Shown: in pieces, positions 16,894 through 23,178 of the stretch
Position numbering within the stretch: the first letter of the stretch is position 1
How the letters are laid out: each line of letters starts with the position of its first letter
Assembly (NCBI GenBank): GCA_018436785.1
Contig: JAHDKR010000025.1
Coordinates: 1-57,581, forward strand
DNA length: 57,581 nt
Direction: 5' to 3'
Source of the DNA: Synergistaceae bacterium
GTDB taxonomy: Bacteria > Synergistota > Synergistia > Synergistales > Aminobacteriaceae
Program-made: the position numbers and the translations under genes
Notes under the pieces: generated by a model
Told to the model about the DNA's origin: nothing
Databases searched by the model: none
What the model saw: only the letters and a program-made list of their open reading frames with translations

Positions 16894-19452
16894 TCAAATG
16901 TCTTTCTCTATTTCTTCTTTTTCTTTTCGGCATTTTGCAACACACTCTTTAGCATCTACAATTTCTTCGGGGTGTTTCCCCTCGAGAATGGCAACAAGGT
17001 AGCGGTGAACGACATCCGCACGACCTGCTCCCCCGTCGCCCATTTTTTCAAGCTCTTCGTCGAGCGCCTTTACAGTCGCCTCTAAATATTTACGTTTCGC
17101 TTCCGGAATGTCCAAAACAAGCTGATCACTGTTATCGACGCGGCGCCGACGGAGCAGCTCCTCTAAAAGATTCGGAATTTCCTCGTCGTCGGGGGTATAG
17201 CTGTACGCGTTCGCCAGACTCGTCAAGGCCTCCAGAGGCATGCCGGTCCAGCAAAGATCGCGCCCCATGAGGGACTTGGCTCGATCTTTAAGCAGCGCCG
17301 CCGCGGCTTCGACGGCTATAGAGCGTCCTTCAAAACCTTGAATAGCGGCTTGAAAATGGGTAGAAGCTTCGACGAACCGGCCCTCGCCATGAAGGTGGCG
17401 CGCCAACGCCCAAAGAAGAACAGGTTCCCATTTCGCCGACACAGGATCTACACGCGAGTGGAGATAGTCCGCAAGAACAATTTCGTCCAACTCCGGAAGA
17501 CGTTCCTGACTACGGGCAAGGAATCCCTCCAGAGATGATTGGATGCGTTTTTCATCCGGGGGTGAAAAAACACCAAGTTCTTGATATGTTTTTGTCAACC
17601 CGGCCGAGATCGTCATGTAGGCAAGCCAGTCGAGAAAAAGCGACACAGTTCGCTCTTGCGCATCAAAAAACTCCTTGTGGGAGCGACACCAGCGGAGAAA
17701 CTCCTCCTCATCGCTAAAACTGAGAGACGCTTCGACAGCAAGAAGCGTCGAAAGATAGCTCTGTCCAATATATGTAAGGACGGGATTTTCTTCGGTCAGC
17801 GACTGAAGCAGATTGTAAAACTCGTTGATCGGACCTACAAGTGTTTCTTTTCGACAAGGCAGCGTTTCCATATGCGCAAGCATCGAACGAGCAGTTTCGA
17901 TCTGTCGACGCGATTTGAGAAAACTCTCTTTTAAATCGTTAAGCCCTTTTGAAGCAGAGCGTGAATGCCCACTCTTCGTTTCAGCGCCGATCTGTTCCTT
18001 GAGGACGAAGAAACTGCTTTTCGGAGGTTTACCGACGCCAGCCAAATAGTCGGATAAAGGACGAAATTCCGCCCCCCTGATGAGCGCTCCGCCTTCAGTG
18101 CAGTCCCATACCGAAAAAGGCATCTGAGGTATCATCTCTTCAAAAACATCCACGAAAAATTTCCACGCGACAGTCGTTTCAAGAAAACCTCCCAACGCGC
18201 CGGGAACTGTAGTTCTTCGCTCGCTAAGCTCTACAGCATCAGTATGGTCCCATGACGTCTGATTCGTGTGAGTCTGTCCATTCTCACCAAACGCGAGGTC
18301 CTGGCCGACAAGAGCGACCCTGTCGACGCCAAGATAAGAGAGAAGCCCCAAAGCCATATGCGCAACCGAGGCTCCCGAGCGGAGCACACTGCCGCCAAGT
18401 GCATCTTCAATAACTATTCGATCAAGGTTTATGTCTTTCTTTCCTACAACGGCGAGCCGCCCGGGCCAACGACCGGCAATCTGAGGAACGCAGACGGACT
18501 GAACCACAAGAAAAATATCTTCTAAAAAAGGATCCTGTCGGTCATAAAGAGGACGGAAATAGTTCTCGTACGTGGGTGTTCCTCTTTCCAGAGCGCAAAC
18601 AAAGTGAGGATGTATCCCTTGGACTGCAAGCTTGCTCAACAGAGTGTCGGCAGTAACGATAACAAGGCGATCCTCCATCCCCTTCAAAAGATGCAGATTT
18701 TTATCGAGGGATGGCCCTGCGGAGAGCACCACACCGCTGAACCCTTTGAACTTCCCTTCGAGGGGAGCAAGCGACTCGCGGAAGAGGATCCACGGCGTCG
18801 CCAACGCCATCTGGCGAAACCCGAGGAGCGTGTCCTCCGCAGAGTCGCCGAGCCGCTGCATCTGGTAGTTGATCCGTCCGACATACTTTTTGAGCGTCTC
18901 ACGAAAAACCTCGGAAGCGACCTCCATCACTCCAGGGTGGGTGTGGACGTCGAAGACTCCCCCAAGGAAGTGTCCCCGGTGACCGAAAGCGGCCTGTTGC
19001 ATCTCGTTCAGGAGAGCATCCTCGCCGGCGAGCAGCAGGAAGAGTTCGAAGGGAGCTTTGTGATCAAAGAGACTGGAACTCTCAAGAAGAAAGAGAAGGA
19101 GTTTTATGTTCGGTTCCAGCAGGATGACGAACTGCCTGCGTTGTATCCTGTTGAGCAATCCGACAAGATAACGAGGGGTACCGATGCCCGCGACCACAAG
19201 GACGGGCTTCGTTCCTTCGGGGGTCGCGTTCAGCGCGTCGTTGGACTCGAAGAAGGGCTCGTCGTAAAACCCCTTCCACCACGAGCCGCGAGGAGTTTCT
19301 TCCGTCTGGATACCAAACTTCGCGCCGGACTTCATCTGCGTCCGCATAAACTCGCGGATGCGCTGGACCAGAAGCGGCTGTTTCTGCTCAAGGGCCTTCA
19401 GGTTGCGTTCAAGCGTCTGGTTGCTCTGCTGCTTTTTCTTGGACGGGCTCAT
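16894..19452 (-). CDS. Maf-type motility accessory factor (flagellin glycosyltransferase)
   Basis: An 852-aa protein of the Maf / DUF115 (MptE-like) family, which transfers pseudaminic or legionaminic acid to flagellin. The DUF115 core lies in the middle: VVLSAGPSLDKNLHLL, VTADTLLSKLAVQGIHPH, GASVAHMALGLLSYLGVD and ALVGQDLAFGENGQTHT. An N-terminal domain (about 1-200) and a long helical C-terminal region flank it; the C-terminal part may be TPR-like. No signal peptide is present, consistent with cytoplasmic glycosylation before export. It starts at ATG 19452, overlapping the csrA stop (ATGA), and lies directly before fliC. Its last 60 bp contain a sigma-28-like promoter for fliC. Confidence 0.88.
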   Translation of the reverse strand: MSPSKKKQQSNQTLERNLKALEQKQPLLVQRIREFMRTQMKSGAKFGIQTEETPRGSWWKGFYDEPFFESNDALNATPEGTKPVLVVAGIGTPRYLVGLLNRIQRRQFVILLEPNIKLLLFLLESSSLFDHKAPFELFLLLAGEDALLNEMQQAAFGHRGHFLGGVFDVHTHPGVMEVASEVFRETLKKYVGRINYQMQRLGDSAEDTLLGFRQMALATPWILFRESLAPLEGKFKGFSGVVLSAGPSLDKNLHLLKGMEDRLVIVTADTLLSKLAVQGIHPHFVCALERGTPTYENYFRPLYDRQDPFLEDIFLVVQSVCVPQIAGRWPGRLAVVGKKDINLDRIVIEDALGGSVLRSGASVAHMALGLLSYLGVDRVALVGQDLAFGENGQTHTNQTSWDHTDAVELSERRTTVPGALGGFLETTVAWKFFVDVFEEMIPQMPFSVWDCTEGGALIRGAEFRPLSDYLAGVGKPPKSSFFVLKEQIGAETKSGHSRSASKGLNDLKESFLKSRRQIETARSMLAHMETLPCRKETLVGPINEFYNLLQSLTEENPVLTYIGQSYLSTLLAVEASLSFSDEEEFLRWCRSHKEFFDAQERTVSLFLDWLAYMTISAGLTKTYQELGVFSPPDEKRIQSSLEGFLARSQERLPELDEIVLADYLHSRVDPVSAKWEPVLLWALARHLHGEGRFVEASTHFQAAIQGFEGRSIAVEAAAALLKDRAKSLMGRDLCWTGMPLEALTSLANAYSYTPDDEEIPNLLEELLRRRRVDNSDQLVLDIPEAKRKYLEATVKALDEELEKMGDGGAGRADVVHRYLVAILEGKHPEEIVDAKECVAKCRKEKEEIEKDI
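16924..16951 (-). promoter_or_regulatory. Sigma-28-like promoter of flagellin, inside maf
   Basis: On the minus strand, TAAAGAGT (16951-16944), a 12-nt spacer and GCCGAAAA (16931-16924) match sigma-28 consensus at six of eight and seven of eight positions. It would start a flagellin transcript with a leader of about 140 nt that holds the CsrA-type hairpin. This would allow fliC to be expressed above the level of the maf transcript. Confidence 0.6.
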
Positions 19453-19679
19453 CGGGCGGTCCCTCCCTTCTTGAGTATGTCGGCCGGGAAGGCGCCGGCC
19501 TTCGCGGCTGCGAGGTTGGCGTTGCGGATGGCCTCGACCAGTTCGCTGCGCAGGATGACGAGGTCGCGGGGGGCGTTGATGCCCAGCCGGACCTGGTCGC
19601 CCTTGACGTCGACGACGACGACTTCGATGTCGTCGCCGATGAAGACGGACTCCCCCTTCTTCCGCGAAAGGGCGAGCAC
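19449..19679 (-). CDS. csrA: Carbon storage regulator CsrA (RNA-binding translational repressor)
   Basis: A 76-aa CsrA. The GTG start at 19679 gives LALSRKKGESVFIGDD, the canonical CsrA beginning, followed by RLGINAPRDLVILRSEL. The RNA-binding R/K residues of strand 1 and the LGINAP-RD segment of strand 5 are present. AGGGAG lies about 9 nt upstream. The C-terminus extends about 15 residues past the usual end. It overlaps maf by 4 bp and follows fliW by 2 bp. The likely target is the fliC leader, with FliW as antagonist, as established in Bacillus subtilis. Confidence 0.93.
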   Translation of the reverse strand: MLALSRKKGESVFIGDDIEVVVVDVKGDQVRLGINAPRDLVILRSELVEAIRNANLAAAKAGAFPADILKKGGTAR

Positions 19680-19681
19680 GG

Positions 19682-20179
19682 TCAGTCGCTCCCTTCCGCC
19701 GCTTCGGGGGAGGCGGCGGGCGCTGTGCGCATCATCTTCTCGCGCAGTTCGGGGGGCAGTATGGGCGTCTGCAGCGACAGATCCTCGTCGTCCAGTATGA
19801 TCTGGCGCGCGACCCTGAGTGCGGTGTTGACGACGATGGGGGCGCGCAGGTTCGCGGAGGCGTCCCACGGCCTGTCGGAGGGTATGGCGACGACGACGAG
19901 CATGGCGAGCGCGTCGGGCGTCTCGCACTTGAGGAAGGCGAGGTCGGCGCGCTCGAGCTGGATGCGGTATTCGGGGAAGAATGTATGCGGCGTGACGACG
20001 GGAAGGGCGACGTCGCCGTCGGTGAGGCTCTGGATCCATTTGACGGGGTTGTCGTCCTCGCCCGCGAGCGCCCATCGCGTATGCCCTTCGAAGCCGGGGA
20101 TCCCTTTGGGAAAGTGAAGTACGTCTTCGTCCTCGACGGTGAACGGGCCGAAGCGCGTGGTGTTGATCATCATAGGCAC
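19682..20179 (-). CDS. fliW: Flagellar assembly factor FliW
   Basis: A 165-aa FliW, which binds free flagellin and, when flagellin is exported, binds CsrA instead and lifts its repression. Conserved sequence is seen at EDVLHFPKGIPGFEGHTRW, DPDV-like VALPVVTPHTFFPEY, and VVVAIPSDRPW...NLRAPIVVN. I chose GTG 20179 because GGAGGT lies 10 nt upstream; ATG 20173 is possible, and the longer frame start at 20191 overlaps that signal. It heads the fliW-csrA-maf-fliC-flaG cluster. The C-terminal 20 residues are Ala/Glu-rich and not conserved. Confidence 0.92.
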   Translation of the reverse strand: MPMMINTTRFGPFTVEDEDVLHFPKGIPGFEGHTRWALAGEDDNPVKWIQSLTDGDVALPVVTPHTFFPEYRIQLERADLAFLKCETPDALAMLVVVAIPSDRPWDASANLRAPIVVNTALRVARQIILDDEDLSLQTPILPPELREKMMRTAPAASPEAAEGSD

Positions 20180-20221
20180 GTGTGTTTGCACCTCCGGGTG
20201 TTGTGTGTGCTGCTGTTTTAG

Positions 20222-20249
20222 GTATCGGCGGTCGCCGGGGGGAAGATTA
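20222..20249 (-). promoter_or_regulatory. Possible sigma-28-like promoter of fliW
   Basis: TAATCTTC (20249-20242), a 12-nt spacer and GCCGATAC (20229-20222) lie 43 bp upstream of fliW. The -10 matches seven of eight positions, the -35 only weakly. It resembles the pseB promoter. Confidence 0.42.
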
Positions 20250-20285
20250 GGGGCGGGCGTCGGCGCGTGTATGCAAGGCGCGGCG

Positions 20286-20321
20286 CTCTTCGAGGCTTTT
20301 CCGGAGGGATGAAAAACCTCC
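20286..20321 (-). pseudogene. Fragment of a Phd/YefM-type antitoxin C-terminus
   Basis: On the minus strand this reads GFSSLRKSLEE, matching VFSSLRKGLEE at the end of the intact antitoxin at 22044. The DNA of the two stretches is clearly similar over about 36 bp. No matching N-terminal part or start is nearby, so it is a remnant. It suggests that a second copy of this antitoxin family was once present and was eroded. Confidence 0.4.
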
Positions 20322-20387
20322 GACGTGCGGATCGTCCTTCTTCAATACGGCCGGGGGAAAAATCGAGAGGAGAAAAAACAGCTGAGC

Positions 20388-20416
20388 TTGACCTTTTGAT
20401 ACTTTTAAGTTATCGT
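20388..20416 (+). promoter_or_regulatory. Promoter of the HigBA-like module
   Basis: TTGACC (20388-20393), a 17-nt spacer and TATCGT (20411-20416) lie 28 bp upstream of the toxin start. The Shine-Dalgarno AAAGGAGG follows at 20427-20434. Confidence 0.55.
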
Positions 20417-20444
20417 TTATTTCCGGAAAGGAGGCGGAGAGTTC

Positions 20445-20810
20445 TTGTTTTCGATTGTCTTCTACAGAGATCGCAGGGGCCGGGAACCTGTGAAGGAGTA
20501 TCTTGAAACGCTTCACGCGAGCGGAGAGAACAACAAGGATCATCGAACGAAACTGAAGAAAATTTACGAGTATCTTGGAATTCTATCTTCTTTGGGAACC
20601 TGTTCGGGTATGCCTTATGTAAAGCATATCAAAGAAAATCTATGGGAGTTGCGTCCTTCCTCGGATCGAGTTTTCTTCTTTTGCTGGGACGGACACTCGT
20701 TTGTCCTTCTGCATCATTTTACAAAGAAATCGCAGAAAACACCCCGCAAAGAGATAGAGCAAGCCGAGCGAAACATGAGAGACTTTTTGGAAAGGAGCGC
20801 CGCAAGATGA
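20445..20810 (+). CDS. HigB/Gp49-family toxin (RelE superfamily)
   Basis: A 121-aa toxin of the phage Gp49-like HigB family, expected to cleave mRNA on the ribosome. Visible family sequence is FSIVFYRDRRGREPVKEYL at the start, then YVKHIKENLWELRP, then RVFFFCWDGHSFVLLHHFTKK, the RelE core strands with basic active-site residues. The start is TTG 20445, with AAAGGAGG 10 nt upstream. It overlaps the antitoxin gene by 4 bp (ATGA). The toxin comes before the antitoxin, which is the usual HigBA order. Confidence 0.85.
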   Translation: MFSIVFYRDRRGREPVKEYLETLHASGENNKDHRTKLKKIYEYLGILSSLGTCSGMPYVKHIKENLWELRPSSDRVFFFCWDGHSFVLLHHFTKKSQKTPRKEIEQAERNMRDFLERSAAR

Positions 20811-21139
20811 AGAAAAATACCGTTGACTTTCCCCCGGCGGGCGAAAGTTGGGCGAGCTTTAAGGAACGTCTTTTCACCGCCGAGGAACGGCGGGAACTTG
20901 ACCTGAGAGTCGAGATAATCAGCGAGATGGTCAAAGCGCGAGAGGATCGCGGGATAAGCCAGCGTGAACTGGAGTCCGCGAGCGGGGTAGCTCAGCCCGT
21001 GATTTCGCGCGTCGAGCGTGGAACGACGGATCCGCGCGTCTCGACGCTTCTCAAGCTGCTGGCTTCACTGGGGAAGACGCTGAAGGTCGTCCCGTTGGAG
21101 GAAGGAGCAAAGCATAAGATTGCCGAGCCCCAAATATAA
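20807..21139 (+). CDS. HigA-type antitoxin with XRE helix-turn-helix
   Basis: A 110-aa antitoxin. The C-terminal half is an XRE/Cro domain (AREDRGISQRELESASGVAQPVISRVERG...). The N-terminal third (MKKNTVDFPPAGESWASFKE) is the likely toxin-binding segment. ATG 20807 overlaps the toxin stop and has AAAGGAG upstream within the toxin gene; an in-frame start at 20642 lies inside the toxin and is a frame artefact. It probably represses its own promoter at 20388. It is expected to neutralise the HigB-type toxin. Confidence 0.85.
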   Translation: MKKNTVDFPPAGESWASFKERLFTAEERRELDLRVEIISEMVKAREDRGISQRELESASGVAQPVISRVERGTTDPRVSTLLKLLASLGKTLKVVPLEEGAKHKIAEPQI

Positions 21140-21177
21140 GTTTTGTACACTGCACAACCGCAAATTTCTAAGGAAAC

Positions 21178-21193
21178 TGTGATTTAAATCACG
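21178..21193. promoter_or_regulatory. CRP/FNR-type palindromic site
   Basis: TGTGATTTAAATCACG contains the perfect 14-bp palindrome GTGATTTAAATCAC and fits TGTGA-N6-TCACA except for the last base. Its centre lies about 69 bp upstream of the expected transcription start of the gene at 21280, a position used by class I activators. No CRP-family gene is in the window. Confidence 0.5.
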
Positions 21194-21220
21194 GATATAT
21201 CAATTTTCACGCGACACACG

Positions 21221-21248
21221 TTGACATTGTACCCTCTCACGCTACCAT
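21221..21248 (+). promoter_or_regulatory. Sigma-70-type promoter of the truncated ATPase gene
   Basis: TTGACA (perfect -35, 21221-21226), a 16-nt spacer and TACCAT (21243-21248) lie about 30 bp upstream of ATG 21280. The promoter has been retained although the gene has lost most of its length. Confidence 0.55.
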
Positions 21249-21279
21249 GTTTTGAAAACCCACCGAAGGGGGCGACGTC

Positions 21280-21609
21280 ATGGAACGCAGAATCCTCGTT
21301 CAACTCAAGCGTTGGAAGGAATCCGGAAACCGCAAGCCGCTGATTCTCAACGGGGTGCGGCAGGTCGGTAAAACATGGGCTCTCAAAGAGTTCGGCAGGA
21401 CATGCTACCGGAATGTCGCGTATTTCAACTTCGAGGAGCATGCGGAGTACAGGCAGTTTTTCGAGACCACCAAGGATGTTCGGCGCATCCTTCAAAACCT
21501 GGCGATGGCGGGCGCGCAGAAGATCGACCCGGAAGACACCCTCATCGTTTTCGACGAGATCCAGGAGTGCCCCATAGCGGACCGGACGGATCGCCTGATC
21601 TCGCTTTGA
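21280..21609 (+). pseudogene. AAA_14/DUF4143-type ATPase, truncated
   Basis: A 109-aa reading frame equal to the first quarter of an AAA_14 (DUF4143-type) ATPase, normally about 400-450 aa. Walker A is LNGVRQVGKT, the strand YFNFEEHAEY follows, and Walker B is LIVFDEIQECP. The frame then runs into unrelated sequence (IADRTDRLISL) and stops. The 21610-21711 stretch that follows shows no clear remainder of the family. A deletion joined the ATPase start to the edge of the toxin module on the other strand. It is unlikely to be functional. Confidence 0.75.
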
Positions 21610-21711
21610 GAGAAGATGTAGGGGAAATTCGCCACTTCTCTTTGCGGGGAGCCTGGCGCTTCCTTTCGACTCTCTCGCCGCAGGGACTTCGCGCTCAAGA
21701 GGAAATGGAGA

Positions 21712-22047
21712 CTACAACGAAGGATTCTTCAGGATACGGCTGAACAGAAACGACCGGAGATCACGGCGTCCATCAATGATCGCGACAACATAGACTCTTT
21801 TTTCGATTACCGTATAGAAAATCCGATACGGTTTGAAAAAAACTTCACGATAATCGACCACCCCTATCTCCGCCAGCTCAGACGGGGTGACGCCTCGAAA
21901 CGGAAATGCGGCGAGTCGGCCGAAAGCGTTTTCGATTTGCGCAAGCACGTATTTAGCTTTTTCTGCATCGTCGTGCTGTGCAATAAATCCGCAAGTTTCC
22001 GCAAGGTCGCGAGAAGCATCGTTCGTGACCAAAACCTCGTACGTCAT
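21712..22047 (-). CDS. RelE/ParE-family toxin
   Basis: A 111-aa toxin of the RelE/ParE superfamily. It begins TYEVLVTNDASRDLAE, continues with VVDYREVFFKPYRIFYTV and ends with VYVVAIIDGRRDLRSFL, the usual strand-strand-helix tail with basic residues. ATG 22047 overlaps the antitoxin stop (ATGA). It is expected either to cut mRNA or to block gyrase; the two subfamilies cannot be separated by eye here. It is paired with the Phd/YefM-type antitoxin just upstream. Confidence 0.85.
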   Translation of the reverse strand: MTYEVLVTNDASRDLAETCGFIAQHDDAEKAKYVLAQIENAFGRLAAFPFRGVTPSELAEIGVVDYREVFFKPYRIFYTVIEKRVYVVAIIDGRRDLRSFLFSRILKNPSL

Positions 22048-22322
22048 AGGCACTCTTCGAGCCCTTTCCTAAGGGATGAAAAAACCTCCTCCGCCGGGTG
22101 GACCTTTCCTTCTTCGATCTGACGTCGGCCCAGAGAGAGAATTTTTAGAAGCGCAAGCGTTTGCTGCGTCCGCTCGTATTCCGCAATATCCTGCACTACG
22201 GCTTTGGCCTCGCCGTCGCGGGTAATGATAAGCGGTTCGCCTCGCTCGCTTAAAGTACGAACAATCTCATCGGCATTCTCCTGCAGATATCCCACCGGCT
22301 TTACGTTGGTCGCTAAATTCAA
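22044..22322 (-). CDS. Phd/YefM-family antitoxin
   Basis: A 92-aa antitoxin. The family pattern is NVKPVGYLQENADEIVRTL, then PLIITRDGEAKAVVQDIAEYE, with a helical C-terminus that binds the toxin. I chose the TTG at 22322, because GGGGGAG lies 6 nt upstream and the protein then begins like other family members. An ATG at 22346 has a Shine-Dalgarno-like AGGG only 1 nt away and is less likely. A palindrome overlapping its promoter at 22378-22394 is probably its operator. Confidence 0.85.
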   Translation of the reverse strand: MNLATNVKPVGYLQENADEIVRTLSERGEPLIITRDGEAKAVVQDIAEYERTQQTLALLKILSLGRRQIEEGKVHPAEEVFSSLRKGLEECL

Positions 22323-22373
22323 AGAAATCTCCCCCCTCTTGGTCATTCCCTAAAAAACGTTTCTTGTGACTGA

Positions 22374-22394
22374 ATTGTATCATGCGATATGATA
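22374..22394 (-). promoter_or_regulatory. Promoter -10 and operator of the Phd/RelE-type module
   Basis: TACAAT (minus strand, 22379-22374) is a good -10, although no strong -35 is seen. TATCAT-GCGAT-ATGATA (22378-22394, plus strand) is a perfect 6-bp inverted repeat that overlaps it by 2 bp. This is where an autoregulating Phd-type antitoxin would bind. Confidence 0.5.
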
Positions 22395-22569
22395 AGAATA
22401 AAAGGTTTTTCAGAGTCCTTCGACGGAAAGCTGTTTTTTAGAAAAGAAACTGAAGGAACCGATGGTCGACGTCGACTGACCGAAAGCGGATCCCCTACAT
22501 TTTCACCGCGATTCCTGACGAAAAACCACCAACCATGGAAAACCGCGTCACAAACCGCGTTGCAGCCCC

Positions 22570-22602
22570 TTGACGACAAGAGAATATGATTTACAATGTA
22601 AA
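22570..22602 (+). promoter_or_regulatory. Promoter and operator of the RelBE-type module
   Basis: TTGACG (22570-22575), a 16-nt spacer and TACAAT (22592-22597) form a good sigma-70 promoter. TTTACA-A-TGTAAA (22590-22602) is a perfect inverted repeat covering the -10, a likely binding site for the ribbon-helix-helix antitoxin. Confidence 0.6.
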
Positions 22603-22620
22603 ACATATGGGGGTGGTGAA

Positions 22621-22842
22621 ATGGCGACTATTACACTTCGGATGTCCGAGGAAGACACCAGGCTCATCAGACAGTATGCGGAAATGACTGGAACAACAGT
22701 ATCTCAGTTCGTCCGCCAGGCCGCTTTGGACCGGATCGAGGACGAGTATGACCGGTCGGCCCTTACGCGATACCTTGAGGTCGCCGAGCGGGGAGATTTT
22801 ATTCCCTACGGGGAGGCGCGCCAAGACTGGGAACTGGAATGA
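22621..22842 (+). CDS. Ribbon-helix-helix antitoxin (RelB/DUF6290 type)
   Basis: A 73-aa antitoxin. The N-terminal ribbon-helix-helix domain reads MATITLRMSEEDTRLIRQYA followed by GTTVSQFVRQAAL. The C-terminus (FIPYGEARQDWELE) is the toxin-wrapping tail typical of this RelB group. ATG 22621 has GGGTGGTGA just upstream; the longer frame from 22570 begins inside the promoter. It overlaps the toxin gene by 4 bp (ATGA). Confidence 0.88.
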   Translation: MATITLRMSEEDTRLIRQYAEMTGTTVSQFVRQAALDRIEDEYDRSALTRYLEVAERGDFIPYGEARQDWELE

Positions 22843-23111
22843 CGGGGTACCGGGTGGAAATCGACCGTACTCTTTCGCGACGGATAAAAAAACTGGACAG
22901 ACCTGTTCGGGAACTCTTGGACAAGTACATCGGTACCCATCTTGAGGGGACGACGGAACCCAGAAGGTTTGGACGTCCGCTTGCAGGAGATTTACGCGGA
23001 TTGTGGCGCTACAGGATCGGCGATTGGAGGCTGATCGTGCGGATCATCGACGACCGGGTGCTGATCCTGGCTCTTGAGTTCGACCGGAGAGATGCGGTGT
23101 ATAAACAATAA
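22839..23111 (+). CDS. RelE-family toxin
   Basis: A 90-aa RelE mRNA interferase. The typical pattern is YRVEIDRTLSRRIKKLDRPV, then RPLAGDLRGLWRYRIGDWRLIV, then a C-terminal ALEFDRRDAVYK. The Arg-rich RYRIGDWR and the final basic Tyr/Lys residues match the family catalytic strand and tail. It is coupled to the antitoxin by a 4-bp overlap and followed by a hairpin terminator. Confidence 0.9.
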   Translation: MTGYRVEIDRTLSRRIKKLDRPVRELLDKYIGTHLEGTTEPRRFGRPLAGDLRGLWRYRIGDWRLIVRIIDDRVLILALEFDRRDAVYKQ

Positions 23112-23141
23112 CAGAAACAAACGAATTGCTTATTATAATTG

Positions 23142-23165
23142 AAGCCCCCGGTTTGCCGGGGGCTT
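23142..23165. terminator. Bidirectional terminator between relE and flgL
   Basis: AAGCCCCCGG-TTTG-CCGGGGGCTT is a perfect 10-bp stem between two convergent genes. A short T-rich tail follows on the plus strand and an AT-rich stretch on the minus strand, so it can serve both. Confidence 0.8.
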
Positions 23166-23178
23166 GGTTTATGTGCGA

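Noticed and set aside
20247..20543. A 98-residue minus-strand frame near the HigB toxin
   Set aside because: It has no Shine-Dalgarno and lies over the promoter and start of the toxin. Only its last part resembles an antitoxin tail, reported as a fragment.
22343..22606. An 87-residue minus-strand frame upstream of the Phd-type antitoxin
   Set aside because: It covers both operators and promoters and has no family features.
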